Origin: an uncultured Pelagibacteraceae bacterium
GTDB lineage: Bacteria; Pseudomonadota; Alphaproteobacteria; Pelagibacterales; Pelagibacteraceae
Direction: 5' to 3'
Assembly: GCA_902533445.1 (NCBI GenBank)
Contig: CACALX010000005.1
Span: forward strand, 1 to 64,000
DNA: 64,000 bases
Shown here in pieces: positions 38,897-48,862 of this stretch; within the stretch, counting starts at the first letter, position 1, and the number at the start of each line of letters is the position of its first letter. The position numbers were made by a program, and so were the translations under genes. The notes under the pieces were generated by a model that was given only the letters and a program-made list of their open reading frames with translations, was not told where the DNA came from and ran no database searches.

Positions 38897-39829
38897 ATGA
38901 AATTATTATCAGGAAATAGCAATAAACCTCTTAGTAAGAATATTGCTAAATATTTAAAATCTAAATTAGTCAATTCAAGTATTAGAAATTTTTCTGATGG
39001 TGAAATTTATGTCGAGATTAATGAAAACATAAGAGGAAATAGTATTTTTATTATTCAATCCGTTTCTTCACCTGCGAATGATAATTTAATGGAACTTTTA
39101 TTATGTATAGATGCTTTAAAAAGATCATCTGCCAAAAATATAACTGCTGTAATTCCATATTTTGGTTATGCAAGACAAGATAGAAAAGTTGTCCCAAGAA
39201 CTTCAATTTCAGCAAAACTAGTATCAAACTTAATTACAAAAGCAGGAGCAGATCGTGTTGTAACAGTAGATTTGCATGCAGGACAAATTCAAGGATTTTT
39301 TGATATTCCTGTAGATAACTTGTTTGCTACTCCTATTTTTGCAAGACACGTTAAGAAAAAAATTAAAAGTAAAAATATGATTTGTGTTGCTCCAGATGTG
39401 GGTGGTACTGAAAGAGCAAGATCTCTTGGCAAACTTTTGAATGTTGGTCTAGCCATAGTAGATAAAAGAAGACCTAAACCAGGACAATCTCAGGTTATGA
39501 ATGTAATTGGAGATGTAAAAGGTAAGACATGTATAATTGTAGACGATATCATCGACTCAGGTGGAACAATTGTAAATGCAGCTAAAGCACTAAAGGATAG
39601 AGGTGCAAAAGAAGTTTACGTTTATATTACTCACGGCGTTCTTAGTGGTGAAGCGGTCAAAAAAATTAAAAATTCTGTTATTAAAAATTTAGTAATTACA
39701 GACACAATTGATAATAGTGACAAAATAAAAGGTGCAAAAAACATTGAAGTTTTATCTATTTCAGGACTAATGGGTGAAGCAATAAAAAGAATATCAAATT
39801 CCACTTCTGTATCTGATTTATTTGCATAA
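38897..39829 (+). CDS. prs: Ribose-phosphate pyrophosphokinase Prs
   Basis: Prs makes PRPP for nucleotide, histidine and tryptophan synthesis. Markers: [64 protein letters not shown], and the PRPP loop [18 protein letters not shown]. Length of 310 residues is standard. It starts 7 bases after pgeF. Confidence 0.97.
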   Translation: MKLLSGNSNKPLSKNIAKYLKSKLVNSSIRNFSDGEIYVEINENIRGNSIFIIQSVSSPANDNLMELLLCIDALKRSSAKNITAVIPYFGYARQDRKVVPRTSISAKLVSNLITKAGADRVVTVDLHAGQIQGFFDIPVDNLFATPIFARHVKKKIKSKNMICVAPDVGGTERARSLGKLLNVGLAIVDKRRPKPGQSQVMNVIGDVKGKTCIIVDDIIDSGGTIVNAAKALKDRGAKEVYVYITHGVLSGEAVKKIKNSVIKNLVITDTIDNSDKIKGAKNIEVLSISGLMGEAIKRISNSTSVSDLFA

Positions 39830-39874
39830 TTACCTTGTGTTATTAAGGATCTTGAGCTAAAAACCCTTGTTTTT

Positions 39875-40564
39875 ATGAATACATTAGAAGCTAACATCAG
39901 AGATACTAAAACAAAAGGTGAGCTTAACTCACTAAGAGATAATGGAGAAGTTCCAGCCATAATTTATGGCGGTGAAGCTCAAAATGAAAAAGTTTCTATA
40001 TCTAAAAAACTTCTAAAGTCAATGTTAGAAGACCCAAATTTTTTATCTACAATTCTTACATTAAATGTAAATGGTAAGCCACAAAATGTACTTCCCAGAG
40101 AAGTAAAATATCACATCTTGTCAGACGAACCTATACATGTTGATTTTTTAAGAGTTGTGCCTGGTCTAAAAATTAGAATTGAGGTTCCAGTTAAATTTAT
40201 TAATCACGAAAAATCACCTGGATTAAAAAAAGGTGGAGTATTGAATATTGTAAGAAGAAAAGTTGAATTAAAATGTCCAAGTGAAAAAATACCTGAAAAT
40301 CTTTTAATTGATTTAGATGGTATTGATATTGGAGAAAGTTTTAAAATTTCGTCAATTAATCTAGATCCTGAAGTTGTACCAACTATTCAAGGTAGGGATT
40401 TCGTTATTGCAACACTAGCGGCTCCAACTGTTATGAAAGAACCAGAAAAACCGGCTGAAGCGGAAGCAGCAGAAGGTGAAGCGGGTGCCGAAGCTGCTGT
40501 ACCAGCTGAAGGCGATAAACCAGCTGCTGAAAGCGAAGAAAAGCCTGCTGAAGAAAAAAAATAA
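39875..40564 (+). CDS. rplY: 50S ribosomal protein L25/Ctc family
   Basis: The long (Ctc) form of L25, which binds 5S rRNA. The N-terminal domain begins LEANIRDTKTKGELNSLRDNGEVPAIIYGG and the C-terminal beta domain includes HVDFLRVVPGLKIRIEVPV and LKKGGVLNIVRRKVEL. The last 40 or so residues are Ala/Glu/Pro-rich low complexity (EAEAAEGEAGAEAAVPAEGD), with clearly higher G+C than the surroundings. It is followed by pth after 40 bases, a standard pairing. Confidence 0.95.
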   Translation: MNTLEANIRDTKTKGELNSLRDNGEVPAIIYGGEAQNEKVSISKKLLKSMLEDPNFLSTILTLNVNGKPQNVLPREVKYHILSDEPIHVDFLRVVPGLKIRIEVPVKFINHEKSPGLKKGGVLNIVRRKVELKCPSEKIPENLLIDLDGIDIGESFKISSINLDPEVVPTIQGRDFVIATLAAPTVMKEPEKPAEAEAAEGEAGAEAAVPAEGDKPAAESEEKPAEEKK

Positions 40565-40604
40565 ATTATTTAGACTGAAGTTTGTTTTCCATTAAAAAAT
40601 TTTT

Positions 40605-41165
40605 ATGCTTTTATTTGTAGGACTAGGTAACCCAACGCCCGATAGTGAAAATAATAGACATAATGTAGGTTTTAAAATTATAGATTCTTTAAATAAAAAA
40701 TTTGGCCTATCAAAACAAAAACCAAAATTTAAAGGTTTGCTTACAACAGGAAATGTTGGAGATAAAAAAATATATGCAATTAAACCTTTAACTTTCATGA
40801 ATAATTCAGGAATTTGTATAAGAGAATTAATAGAATATTTTAAAATTGATGCCGAAGATGTCATAGTTTTTCATGATGATTTAGATGTAGAGTTTGGAAA
40901 AATTAAAGCTAAGTTTGGTGGATCTAGTGCAGGACATAATGGTATTGCATCAATAGATAAATTTATTGGTAAAGATTATTCTAGAGTAAGAATAGGTATT
41001 GGAAAACCAAAAGATAATATTGAAGTTAGTGATTTTGTACTTCAAAACTTTGATGAAGATGAAATGGTTGGATTAGAAAAAATTAAAAACAATATTACTG
41101 AGTCAATTTCAATATTAATTGATAAAAAATTAGATCTATTTTCAAGTACAGTTAATAATAAATAA
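40605..41165 (+). CDS. pth: Peptidyl-tRNA hydrolase Pth
   Basis: Pth releases peptides from tRNA dropped by ribosomes. Markers are LFVGLGNPTPDSENNRHNVGF (catalytic His), IKPLTFMNNSGICI, VIVFHDDLDVEFGKIKAK, GGSSAGHNGIASI and RVRIGIGKP. Length of 186 residues is normal. The stop overlaps the ychF start by one base (TAATG). Confidence 0.97.
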   Translation: MLLFVGLGNPTPDSENNRHNVGFKIIDSLNKKFGLSKQKPKFKGLLTTGNVGDKKIYAIKPLTFMNNSGICIRELIEYFKIDAEDVIVFHDDLDVEFGKIKAKFGGSSAGHNGIASIDKFIGKDYSRVRIGIGKPKDNIEVSDFVLQNFDEDEMVGLEKIKNNITESISILIDKKLDLFSSTVNNK

Positions 41166-42238
41166 TGAGTTTTAAATGTGGAATTGTTGGTTTACCAAAT
41201 GTTGGTAAGTCTACCCTTTTTAATGCACTAACAAATTCTAGTAAAGCACAAGCAGCTAATTTTCCATTTTGTACAATTGATCCAAATGTTGGGGTAGTTC
41301 CTGTACCTGATGAAAGATTATCTAAATTATCAAAAGTCTCTAACTCAAAAAAGGTTATTAATACTACAATTTCGTTTGTTGATATTGCTGGTCTTGTAAA
41401 AGGAGCTTCAAAAGGAGAAGGATTAGGAAATAAATTTCTTTCTCATATCAGGGAAGTTGATGCTGTAATTCATATGATTAGATGTTTTGATTCAGATGAC
41501 ATCCAAAATGTTAATCCTGATGTAAACCCAGTGAGAGATTTGGAAATTATTGAAACTGAAATGATGCTTGCAGATCTAGAAAGTATTCAAAAAAGATTGG
41601 AAAAAAATAACAAGAAAAATGTAGATGAAGAACAACTTAAAATTTTAGAAATTGCTCTAGATTGCATAAATAATGACAAAGATATTTCAGTTCTAAAAAC
41701 ACAATTTGATACCAAGCAATTAAATCAAAGCGGTTTATTATCAATTAAACCAAAAATATATGTTTGTAATGTTGATGAACAAAGTGTTAAGAGTGGTAAT
41801 AAATATACAAATGATTTCATAGAAAAATTTGGAAATGAAAATACACTAATCGTATCCGCTGATATTGAAAATCAAATTAATGAGCTACCTGCTGAAGAGA
41901 AAAAAAATTATATGGAAATGATAGGTTTAAAAGAAACTGGATTAAATATGTTAATTCAAAAAGGTTACAATATACTAGAGCTAGACACTTATTTTACATC
42001 GGGTCCTGAAGAAACAAGAGCATGGACAATTAAAAAAAATTGTACAGCGCCTAAGGCAGCAGGCGAAATACATACTGATTTTGAAAAAGGCTTTATTCGA
42101 GCTGAAACTATTTCTTATGAAGATTTTATAGCAAATGATGGATGGGTAAATTCTAAAGCAAATGGGAAAATGAGATTAGAAGGAAAAGATTATATTGTTA
42201 AAGATGGAGATGTATTAAACTTCAGATTCAACACGTGA
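41165..42238 (+). CDS. ychF: Redox-regulated ATPase YchF (OLA1 family)
   Basis: A TRAFAC-class P-loop protein that prefers ATP. Present are Walker A (IVGLPNVGKSTLFNALT), NFPFCTIDPNVGVV, switch II (FVDIAGLVKGASKGEGLGNKFL) and the C-terminal TGS-like domain (TSGPEETRAWTIKKNCTAPK, HTDFEKGFIRAE). Length is 357 residues. It is coupled to pth by a one-base overlap and overlaps the convergent petC by 24 bases. Confidence 0.96.
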   Translation: MSFKCGIVGLPNVGKSTLFNALTNSSKAQAANFPFCTIDPNVGVVPVPDERLSKLSKVSNSKKVINTTISFVDIAGLVKGASKGEGLGNKFLSHIREVDAVIHMIRCFDSDDIQNVNPDVNPVRDLEIIETEMMLADLESIQKRLEKNNKKNVDEEQLKILEIALDCINNDKDISVLKTQFDTKQLNQSGLLSIKPKIYVCNVDEQSVKSGNKYTNDFIEKFGNENTLIVSADIENQINELPAEEKKNYMEMIGLKETGLNMLIQKGYNILELDTYFTSGPEETRAWTIKKNCTAPKAAGEIHTDFEKGFIRAETISYEDFIANDGWVNSKANGKMRLEGKDYIVKDGDVLNFRFNT

Positions 42239-42994
42239 CCAAATTTTCTTCATACTAAAGTAAACTAAAATAGTTAAAATAATTAAATATACTATAGCTT
42301 TAAATCCCATTTGGTGTCTTGCTTCTAAGTGAGGCTCTGCGGCCCACATTAAAAATGTTGTTACATCTTTTGACATCTGTTCAACTGATGCATTAGTACC
42401 ATCACCATAGTCTACTATTCCATCTGATAATGGTGCTGCCATTCTAATCTTATTACCATACATATATTTGTTGTAATATACTCCATCATCTAAAGTTACT
42501 CCACTTGGCGGATCTTCATAGCCTTGAAGTAAAGAATAAATATAATCAACTCCACCACCTCTTGCTTTAACTAAAACAGACATGTCCGGTGGATACGCTC
42601 CTCCATTTGCTGCTTGCGCAGCTTTGACATTGTCGTAAGGCATTACAAATTTATCAGAAAGTTTTCCGGGTCGAGTAAACATTTCACCATCAGCATTAGG
42701 TCCGTCTGTAACTTCAAAAGAAGCAGCAATTGCTTTTGCAGCTGCCAGTGAGAACTCTGGTCCACCTTCTTCTGATAAATTTCTGTAGCTCAAATATTTC
42801 ATTGAGTGGCAAGATGCACAAACTTCAGTATAAACTTGATAACCTCTTTGAAGAGCTGCCCTGTCAAATTTTCCAAAAAGACCTTTAAAACTCCAATCTG
42901 TTTTAAGATATTCTACCTTTTCCGCAGCAAAAGTTTGAGCAAAATTTAAAGAAAAAAATGAAAGTATTAAAATTAATTTAAATAACTTTTTCAC
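42215..42994 (-). CDS. petC: Cytochrome c1, bc1 complex (PetC)
   Basis: The haem-c subunit of the cytochrome bc1 complex. A signal peptide (LFKLILILSFFSLNFAQTFA) is followed by the haem-binding CASCH in YTEVCASCHSMKYLSYRNL, and a C-terminal membrane anchor (AIVYLIILTILVYFSM) with a basic tail. The axial Met is probably in KIRMAAPLSDG. Length of 259 residues is normal. It is last in petABC, 1 base after petB, and its 3' end overlaps ychF by 24 bases. Confidence 0.95.
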   Translation of the reverse strand: MKKLFKLILILSFFSLNFAQTFAAEKVEYLKTDWSFKGLFGKFDRAALQRGYQVYTEVCASCHSMKYLSYRNLSEEGGPEFSLAAAKAIAASFEVTDGPNADGEMFTRPGKLSDKFVMPYDNVKAAQAANGGAYPPDMSVLVKARGGGVDYIYSLLQGYEDPPSGVTLDDGVYYNKYMYGNKIRMAAPLSDGIVDYGDGTNASVEQMSKDVTTFLMWAAEPHLEARHQMGFKAIVYLIILTILVYFSMKKIWSRVESEV

Positions 42995-42995
42995 T

Positions 42996-44258
42996 TTATT
43001 TTATTTTGCTTTCTCTATGTCTTGCTGCTGCTAAGCTCGGTGATCCACCTAAAATAGGTTCCGTTATACTCAGTGGGACAGGTAATGTTCTCTCTTTAAA
43101 TCCTAGCACAGGGAGAATAACTAAAAAATGTAAGAAATAATAGGCAGTGGCTACTCTTGCTATTAATAAATAAAGACCTTCTGCTGGCATTGCTCCCACG
43201 TAACCTAGAATTAAAACGTCTGCTACTAAAATCCAGTAAAATTGTTTGTACAAAGGTCTAAACACTGCTGATCTAATTTTAGAAGTATCTAACCAAGGTA
43301 AAGCTGCAAGTATTAAAATCGCAGATAACATTGCGACTACTCCAAGTAGTTTATCTGGTACCGACCTTAATATTGCATAAAAAGGTAACAAATACCATTC
43401 TGGAACTATATGAGCTGGTGTTACCATAGGATTTGCCTCTATGTAATTATCTGCATGGCCTAAAATATTAGGCGTATAAAAAACAAAAAATGCAAAAACA
43501 ATCATGAACATTAGTAATGCAAAACCATCTTTAATAACAATGTATGGATGAAATGGGACAGTATCCTTAGAAGGTTTTTTAATATCAATACCAACGGGAT
43601 TATTATTTCCAGGTACATGAAGAGCCCAAATATGTAAAACTACAAGACCTAAAATTAAAAAAGGTATTAGGTAATGTAGAGTAAAAAATCTTGTTAAAGT
43701 TGGATTGTCAACTGAGTACCCGCCCCATAACCATGTTACAATTCCTTCACCAACTAATGGTATTGCACTAAACAAATTTGTAATAACAGTTGCTCCCCAG
43801 AAGCTCATTTGTCCCCACGGCAAAACGTAACCCATAAATGCAGCTGCCATCATTAACAAGTAAATAATTATTCCAAGAATCCAAATAATTTCTCTTGGAG
43901 ATTTGTAAGATCCATAAAATAACGATCTGAAGATATGAATATATACAGCAAGAAAAAACATTGATGCACCATTTGCATGTATATATCTAATTAACCATCC
44001 ATAGTTCACATCTCTCATTATATGCTCAACACTTTCGAATGCCATGTCTGCATGAGCAATGTAATGCATCGCTAAAGTTAATCCTGTTATAATTTGTGTA
44101 ATTAAGCAAAAAGTTAAAATTCCTCCAAATGTCCACCAGTAATTTAAATTTTTTGGAGTAGGATAATCTGTTAAATGATTTGCAAGAGTTAGTAACGGTA
44201 ATCTATCATTAAACCACTGACCAACTTTAGATTTCGGTTTATAATCGTGATCACTCAT
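42996..44258 (-). CDS. petB: Cytochrome b, bc1 complex (PetB)
   Basis: The membrane core of complex III, carrying two haems b and the quinol sites. Visible are [20 protein letters not shown], helices with paired haem His ([64 protein letters not shown]), [19 protein letters not shown] and the Qo-site motif [16 protein letters not shown]. Length of 420 residues includes all eight helices. It lies 7 bases after petA. Confidence 0.98.
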   Translation of the reverse strand: MSDHDYKPKSKVGQWFNDRLPLLTLANHLTDYPTPKNLNYWWTFGGILTFCLITQIITGLTLAMHYIAHADMAFESVEHIMRDVNYGWLIRYIHANGASMFFLAVYIHIFRSLFYGSYKSPREIIWILGIIIYLLMMAAAFMGYVLPWGQMSFWGATVITNLFSAIPLVGEGIVTWLWGGYSVDNPTLTRFFTLHYLIPFLILGLVVLHIWALHVPGNNNPVGIDIKKPSKDTVPFHPYIVIKDGFALLMFMIVFAFFVFYTPNILGHADNYIEANPMVTPAHIVPEWYLLPFYAILRSVPDKLLGVVAMLSAILILAALPWLDTSKIRSAVFRPLYKQFYWILVADVLILGYVGAMPAEGLYLLIARVATAYYFLHFLVILPVLGFKERTLPVPLSITEPILGGSPSLAAARHRESKIK

Positions 44259-44265
44259 AAATATA

Positions 44266-44775
44266 CTATCCTATTTTAATTGTGTTTGCGTTTACGAATT
44301 CATATTTAGGAACTTCCATATTCCAAGGAGCTGGTCCTTTTCTAATTCTTCCAGACGTATCATAATGAGAACCGTGACATGGACAAAACCATCCATTATA
44401 ATCACCTTTGTCATTCAAAGGTACACATCCTAAATGAGTACAGACTCCTACCATCACTAACCATTCAGGATTTTTTGCTCTATCCTCATCCTTTTCTGGA
44501 TGAATTAATTCTTCCATTTTTACAGATCTTGCTTCTTCAATCTCCTCTTTTGTTCTTCTTCTAATGAAAACAGGTTTTCCTCTCCACAGAACAGTAATTG
44601 TATTTCCAGGTTTAACTGAACTCACATCAACCTCTGTACTTGCTAATGCTTTAACTGAAGCATCTGGGTTCATTTGATCTACCATAGGCCACACTACTGC
44701 TGCTGCTCCAACGGCACCTACAGCTGTGGTCGCTGTAAATAAAAAATCTCTTCTTTTTGGCTTTTTATCTGACAT
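44266..44775 (-). CDS. petA: Rieske iron-sulfur protein, bc1 complex (PetA)
   Basis: The 2Fe-2S subunit of the bc1 complex. The N terminus has a twin-arginine-like signal/anchor ([20 protein letters not shown]). The cluster ligands are in [10 protein letters not shown] and [20 protein letters not shown], complete with both Cys-His pairs. Length of 169 residues is typical. It is the first gene of petABC and is divergent from trmL across 91 bases, which should hold the operon promoter. Confidence 0.97.
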   Translation of the reverse strand: MSDKKPKRRDFLFTATTAVGAVGAAAVVWPMVDQMNPDASVKALASTEVDVSSVKPGNTITVLWRGKPVFIRRRTKEEIEEARSVKMEELIHPEKDEDRAKNPEWLVMVGVCTHLGCVPLNDKGDYNGWFCPCHGSHYDTSGRIRKGPAPWNMEVPKYEFVNANTIKIG

Positions 44776-44866
44776 TTTTAATAATTTTTTGTTAAAAAAT
44801 AAATTTAATATACGATTTCTTATAAGATAAAAGTAATTTTTCTACTGAAAGAATGACACATTAAGG

Positions 44867-45325
44867 ATGAAACATAGACCTAAAATTTCACTATACGAGC
44901 CAGATATTCCACAAAATACCGCTGCAATTATAAGAACATGTGCCTGTTTGGAGGCAGAATTAGAAATTATTGAACCTTGTGGATTTTTATTTTCTGACAA
45001 AAGGTTTAAAAGAGTTGTCATGGACTACATGGACTATAGTAAAATTAAATTCTACCAAAGTGCAGAACATTTTTTTGAAGAAAAAAAGAATCAAAGAATT
45101 GTTTTAATGACAACAAAGGGTTCTATAAATTATACTAAATTTAATTTTAAAACTGATGACACAATATTATTTGGAAGAGAGAGTGCTGGTGTCCCTGAGA
45201 AGGTTCATAAGCTAATTGGTGATCGTCTAAAAATTCCAATGAATGAAAAAGTGAGATCTCTAAATATAGCATCCTCAGTTGCAATAGTTTTAGCTGAAAG
45301 TTTAAGACAAAATAATTTAATGTAA
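44867..45325 (+). CDS. trmL: tRNA (cytidine(34)-2'-O)-methyltransferase TrmL
   Basis: A small SPOUT-fold methyltransferase that modifies the wobble base of tRNA-Leu in E. coli. Motifs: LYEPDIPQNTAAIIRTCACL, LEIIEPCGF, LFGRESAGVPEKVH and LKIPMNEKVRSLNIASSVAI, which forms the SAM-binding knot. Length of 152 residues is normal. It starts the trmL-hemF-greA run, with hemF 1 base downstream. Confidence 0.93.
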   Translation: MKHRPKISLYEPDIPQNTAAIIRTCACLEAELEIIEPCGFLFSDKRFKRVVMDYMDYSKIKFYQSAEHFFEEKKNQRIVLMTTKGSINYTKFNFKTDDTILFGRESAGVPEKVHKLIGDRLKIPMNEKVRSLNIASSVAIVLAESLRQNNLM

Positions 45326-45326
45326 T

Positions 45327-46154
45327 ATGGACAATTCAATTAAAAAAGACCTAGCAAGCAATTGGTTCAAATTATTACAAGATACAATTTGTAATGACAT
45401 ACTCGAATTGGAAAATAACAAAATTAAATTCGAATCAACTTCTTGGAAAAGAAGCTCTAAAAAAGATGAAGGTGGTGGTGAATATAGAATTTTAAAAAAT
45501 GGAAAAATTTTTGAAAAAGTTGGAGTAAATTTTTCAAAGGTATATGGAAAATTTCCTAAAAAATTTCAAAAAAATATACCAGGAGCTGAGAAAAATCCTA
45601 GATTTTGGGCTTCAGGAATTTCAATAGTTATGCATATGCAAAATCCACACATTCCAGCTATGCATTTTAATACAAGATATATCAGCACTCAAAAAAACTG
45701 GTTTGGAGGTGGAATGGATGTAACCCCGACCATCAAAGACGATAATGAAAAGAATAAATTTCATAAAACTTTGAAGTTAATGTGTGATCAGCATAATAAA
45801 AATTATTATAAAAAATATAAAAAATGGTGTGATGAATATTTTTATTTACCCCACAGAAAAGAATCTAGAGGAATTGGGGGAATTTTTTTTGATTACAAAG
45901 ATGATAATTTTGAAAAAAATTTTAAATTTGTAAGGGATGTTGGGATTACTTTTCAAATAATTTTTAATGAAATTATTAGAAAAAAAATTAAGAAAAAATG
46001 GTCTTTAAAAGAAAAAGAGATGCAGTATATTAAAAGAGGTCATTACGCAGAATTCAATTTACTATATGACAGAGGAACTAAATTTGGATTACAAACTGGT
46101 GGTAATGTTGAAGGAATTTTAATGTCGTTGCCTCCCTTAGCAAAGTGGAAATAA
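45327..46154 (+). CDS. hemF: Oxygen-dependent coproporphyrinogen-III oxidase HemF
   Basis: HemF carries out the aerobic oxidative decarboxylation in haem synthesis. Markers are [67 protein letters not shown], and the end [22 protein letters not shown]. Length of 275 residues is slightly short but complete. Use of the oxygen-dependent enzyme fits an aerobic lifestyle. greA starts 4 bases after it. Confidence 0.97.
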   Translation: MDNSIKKDLASNWFKLLQDTICNDILELENNKIKFESTSWKRSSKKDEGGGEYRILKNGKIFEKVGVNFSKVYGKFPKKFQKNIPGAEKNPRFWASGISIVMHMQNPHIPAMHFNTRYISTQKNWFGGGMDVTPTIKDDNEKNKFHKTLKLMCDQHNKNYYKKYKKWCDEYFYLPHRKESRGIGGIFFDYKDDNFEKNFKFVRDVGITFQIIFNEIIRKKIKKKWSLKEKEMQYIKRGHYAEFNLLYDRGTKFGLQTGGNVEGILMSLPPLAKWK

Positions 46155-46158
46155 AAAA

Positions 46159-46635
46159 ATGCAAAAAGAACCTATAACTTTAAATGGGCTAAAAAAATTA
46201 GAGGAAGAACTCATTTTTTTAAAAGAAAAGAAAAGACCTGAAATAGTTGCTGCAATTGCTGAAGCAAGATCTCATGGAGATCTCAAAGAAAATGCAGAAT
46301 ATCATGCTGCAAAGGAAGAACAGTCTCACAATGAGGGAAGGATTACTGAAATAAACGACATAATAGCCAGAGCTAATGTAATTGATGTAACTAAATTAAA
46401 TAATGAGGGTAAAGTAATTTTTGGATCAACTGTATATTTAGAAGATTTAGATAGCGGGGAAAAAATAAATTATAAAATTGTTGGAAAAGATGAAGCTGAC
46501 TTAAAACAAAAATTAATTTTCTTTCAATCACCAATTGGAAAAGGATTAATAGGTAAAAATAAAAGTGATCTTGTGGAAATAAGCACCCCTTCTGGCACAA
46601 AGAATTTTGAAATTAAAGACGTTAAATATATTTAA
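46159..46635 (+). CDS. greA: Transcription elongation factor GreA
   Basis: GreA rescues backtracked RNA polymerase by stimulating transcript cleavage. The coiled-coil domain with its acidic tip ([42 protein letters not shown]) and the FKBP-like C-terminal domain ([31 protein letters not shown]) are both present. Length of 158 residues is standard. Its stop overlaps the convergent nucleotidyltransferase stop by 4 bases. Confidence 0.97.
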   Translation: MQKEPITLNGLKKLEEELIFLKEKKRPEIVAAIAEARSHGDLKENAEYHAAKEEQSHNEGRITEINDIIARANVIDVTKLNNEGKVIFGSTVYLEDLDSGEKINYKIVGKDEADLKQKLIFFQSPIGKGLIGKNKSDLVEISTPSGTKNFEIKDVKYI

Positions 46636-47906
46636 CTTTTTACAATTTTTTCAACCTGTTTATCTGAAATTTGAAATCCATTCTGAACCCAGGTTTCTTC
46701 TATAAGTTTCAACTTATTACCTAAAATTTTACCCTCAGGAATTTTATACTTAGACATTAAAATATTTGCTCCAATTTTTAATTCAGGCAATGTTTTGTTT
46801 TCATAAATTTTAAGTAGTTTTAATAATTTATTCTCAACCTTACTTGAATAGAACAATTTAAAATTAATTATATCAATTACAGTTTGTCTGCCATTGTAGT
46901 AAAATATTTTATTAAAATTTTTTTCTGTAAAACTTTTAATATTCACTTTTTCTTTGAAAAAAGAATGAATTAATTTAAGCCTCTTTTGATCTTTTTTTGA
47001 AATTTTAAATTTGTAAATAAAATAATCGGTATTGTCTGTTTCATCAATAATCAGTAATGCAATTACAAAAATAAAGTCAAAGTTGCTAAAAACTTTAGAA
47101 CTGAATGGATTTAGCTTTTTAAAATGATTAATATTTTTAAATTGTGGAAATACTATTTCTAATATTTCTAAACTTTGTTGATCTTCAAATAATTTGAGAA
47201 AATTTTTTGATTTAACAGTCTTTTTAAATTCATCTAGTAATCTTTCAGAAGATAAGTTCGAAATACCTTTAATATTTTTTTTAAATATTTTAATTATCTC
47301 TGTTTTATGATTTTCATTTGAGTAATTAATATGAAAACGGAAGTATCTTAATATTCTTAAATAATCCTCTTGAATTCTTTTTTCTGGATCTCCTATAAAT
47401 TTTAAAACACCTTTATTTAAATCTAGCTTACCATTTTGTGGATCAAATAAATTTCCTAAACTATCAGAGTAAATAGCATTAATAGTGAAATCTCTTCTTT
47501 TTGAATCTTCTTTCCAATCAGAAGTAAATTCAACTTTTGCATGTCTTCCGTCTGTAGCAACGTCTTTTCTAAGTGAGGTAATTTCGTAGTTTTGTTCATT
47601 TATTACTGCAGTTATCGTGCCGTGTTCTTTACCTGACTCAAAAAATTTAATTTGATTTTTATTTAATGCATCACAAACTTCATCTGGAGTAATGTTAGTT
47701 GCTAAATCAATGTCATCTACTTCTTCTTGATTTATAATTTTTCTAATACATCCCCCAACAAATCTTAATTCACTATTTTCAGAATAATTGTTGATTGCTT
47801 CAAAAATTTTTTTTGCTGGAGTGTTCTCGGATATGTTTTGTATATTTTTGCTAATATAATTAAGATTTTTGGACCTAAAAAAAATTTTATCTAAAAATTT
47901 ATCCAT
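46632..47906 (-). CDS. CCA tRNA nucleotidyltransferase / poly(A) polymerase family protein
   Basis: Class II nucleotidyltransferase with [25 protein letters not shown] (GGxxR and the catalytic DxD), [32 protein letters not shown] and the primer-binding region [13 protein letters not shown]. In alphaproteobacteria this group repairs or adds tRNA 3' CCA ends, though poly(A) polymerases look alike. Length is 424 residues. All three tRNAs in the window encode CCA, so here it may serve repair. It lies 5 bases downstream of the tRNA-Gln CCA end. Confidence 0.9.
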   Translation of the reverse strand: MDKFLDKIFFRSKNLNYISKNIQNISENTPAKKIFEAINNYSENSELRFVGGCIRKIINQEEVDDIDLATNITPDEVCDALNKNQIKFFESGKEHGTITAVINEQNYEITSLRKDVATDGRHAKVEFTSDWKEDSKRRDFTINAIYSDSLGNLFDPQNGKLDLNKGVLKFIGDPEKRIQEDYLRILRYFRFHINYSNENHKTEIIKIFKKNIKGISNLSSERLLDEFKKTVKSKNFLKLFEDQQSLEILEIVFPQFKNINHFKKLNPFSSKVFSNFDFIFVIALLIIDETDNTDYFIYKFKISKKDQKRLKLIHSFFKEKVNIKSFTEKNFNKIFYYNGRQTVIDIINFKLFYSSKVENKLLKLLKIYENKTLPELKIGANILMSKYKIPEGKILGNKLKLIEETWVQNGFQISDKQVEKIVKS

Positions 47907-47911
47907 ATATA

Positions 47912-47985
47912 TGGCTGGGGCGCTAGGATTCGAACCTAGGATGCAGGTACCAAAAACCCGTGCCTTACCGCTTGGCTACGCCCCA
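47912..47985 (-). tRNA. tRNA-Gln (TTG)
   Basis: The minus strand folds as a cloverleaf: acceptor TGGGGCG/CGCCCCA, D arm GCC-AAGCGGTAA-GGC, anticodon arm CGGGT-TTTTGGT-ACCTG (anticodon TTG), T arm CTAGG-TTCGAAT-CCTAG, discriminator G and encoded CCA. The U1-A72 start is typical of bacterial tRNA-Gln. It lies between ispE and the CCA nucleotidyltransferase. Confidence 0.95.
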
Positions 47986-48019
47986 ATATTATAGTTCCTA
48001 TAACACAAAAAAAATAAAT

Positions 48020-48862
48020 TTATATAGTTTTTGATACATACAACCAACAATTATTAAATTTCCTCTTAAATTGTGCTTTTGCTAAATTACAGTCTTTGAC
48101 TGATTGATAGAATGCAATAACTGTAGATCCAGACCCAGTCATTCTTACAAACTCAGGATTATTAGTCTTTTCTAAAAATAACTTGATCCTTTTTAGTTGT
48201 GGGTATTTTGAAATAGCAACATCTTCTAAAGCATTACTTTGATTTTTTAAAAATTTATAACCAAACATATTCTTTTTTGGGTTATTAAATTTTGGTTTTG
48301 TAAAATTTCTAACGCTAGAATAAATTTTTTTTGTCGCACAACCAAAATTGGGTTTTATTAAAAGAATATTTAAAATCGGACAATTTAAAAATTTTTTAAT
48401 CTTATTATTTGAAAGTAAGACTGAACTAGACGGTTCTATACCTAAGATGACATCAGACCCTACTTCAGAGCAAATCTCCAAAATTTTTTTTTTACTAATA
48501 TTAATTACCTTTTTTTTATTTAGAAAATTTAAAATACTAGCAGCATTTATAGAACCTCCACCAAGTCCAGCTTTTTGGGGAATATTTTTTGTTATAGAAA
48601 CTCTAAATTTTTGATTTATTAACAATTTTTCTCGATCTAATATTTGAAAGAGTTTTTGAACAGTATTTTTTTTTCCAATACCTTTCGCAAATTTCCCTTG
48701 AAAAGAAATATTATGTTTTTCATCACCTGTTTTTTTTATTGAAATAACATCATACAAATCAATAAAGCTAATGATACTCTCAATTTTATGTAATGATTTA
48801 TTTTTTCCAGTTACATTGAGAGCTAAATTGATTTTAGCATGAGACTTAAAATTTAATTTCAT
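48020..48862 (-). CDS. ispE: 4-diphosphocytidyl-2-C-methyl-D-erythritol kinase IspE
   Basis: IspE phosphorylates CDP-ME in the non-mevalonate isoprenoid pathway, which also supplies precursors for the carotenoid genes at the end of the window. GHMP-kinase motifs are clear: SHAKINLALNVTGKN, the ATP loop IPQKAGLGGGSINAASIL, and VRMTGSGSTVIAFY. Length of 280 residues is normal. It overlaps the TPR-protein gene upstream by 4 bases. Confidence 0.95.
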   Translation of the reverse strand: MKLNFKSHAKINLALNVTGKNKSLHKIESIISFIDLYDVISIKKTGDEKHNISFQGKFAKGIGKKNTVQKLFQILDREKLLINQKFRVSITKNIPQKAGLGGGSINAASILNFLNKKKVINISKKKILEICSEVGSDVILGIEPSSSVLLSNNKIKKFLNCPILNILLIKPNFGCATKKIYSSVRNFTKPKFNNPKKNMFGYKFLKNQSNALEDVAISKYPQLKRIKLFLEKTNNPEFVRMTGSGSTVIAFYQSVKDCNLAKAQFKRKFNNCWLYVSKTI

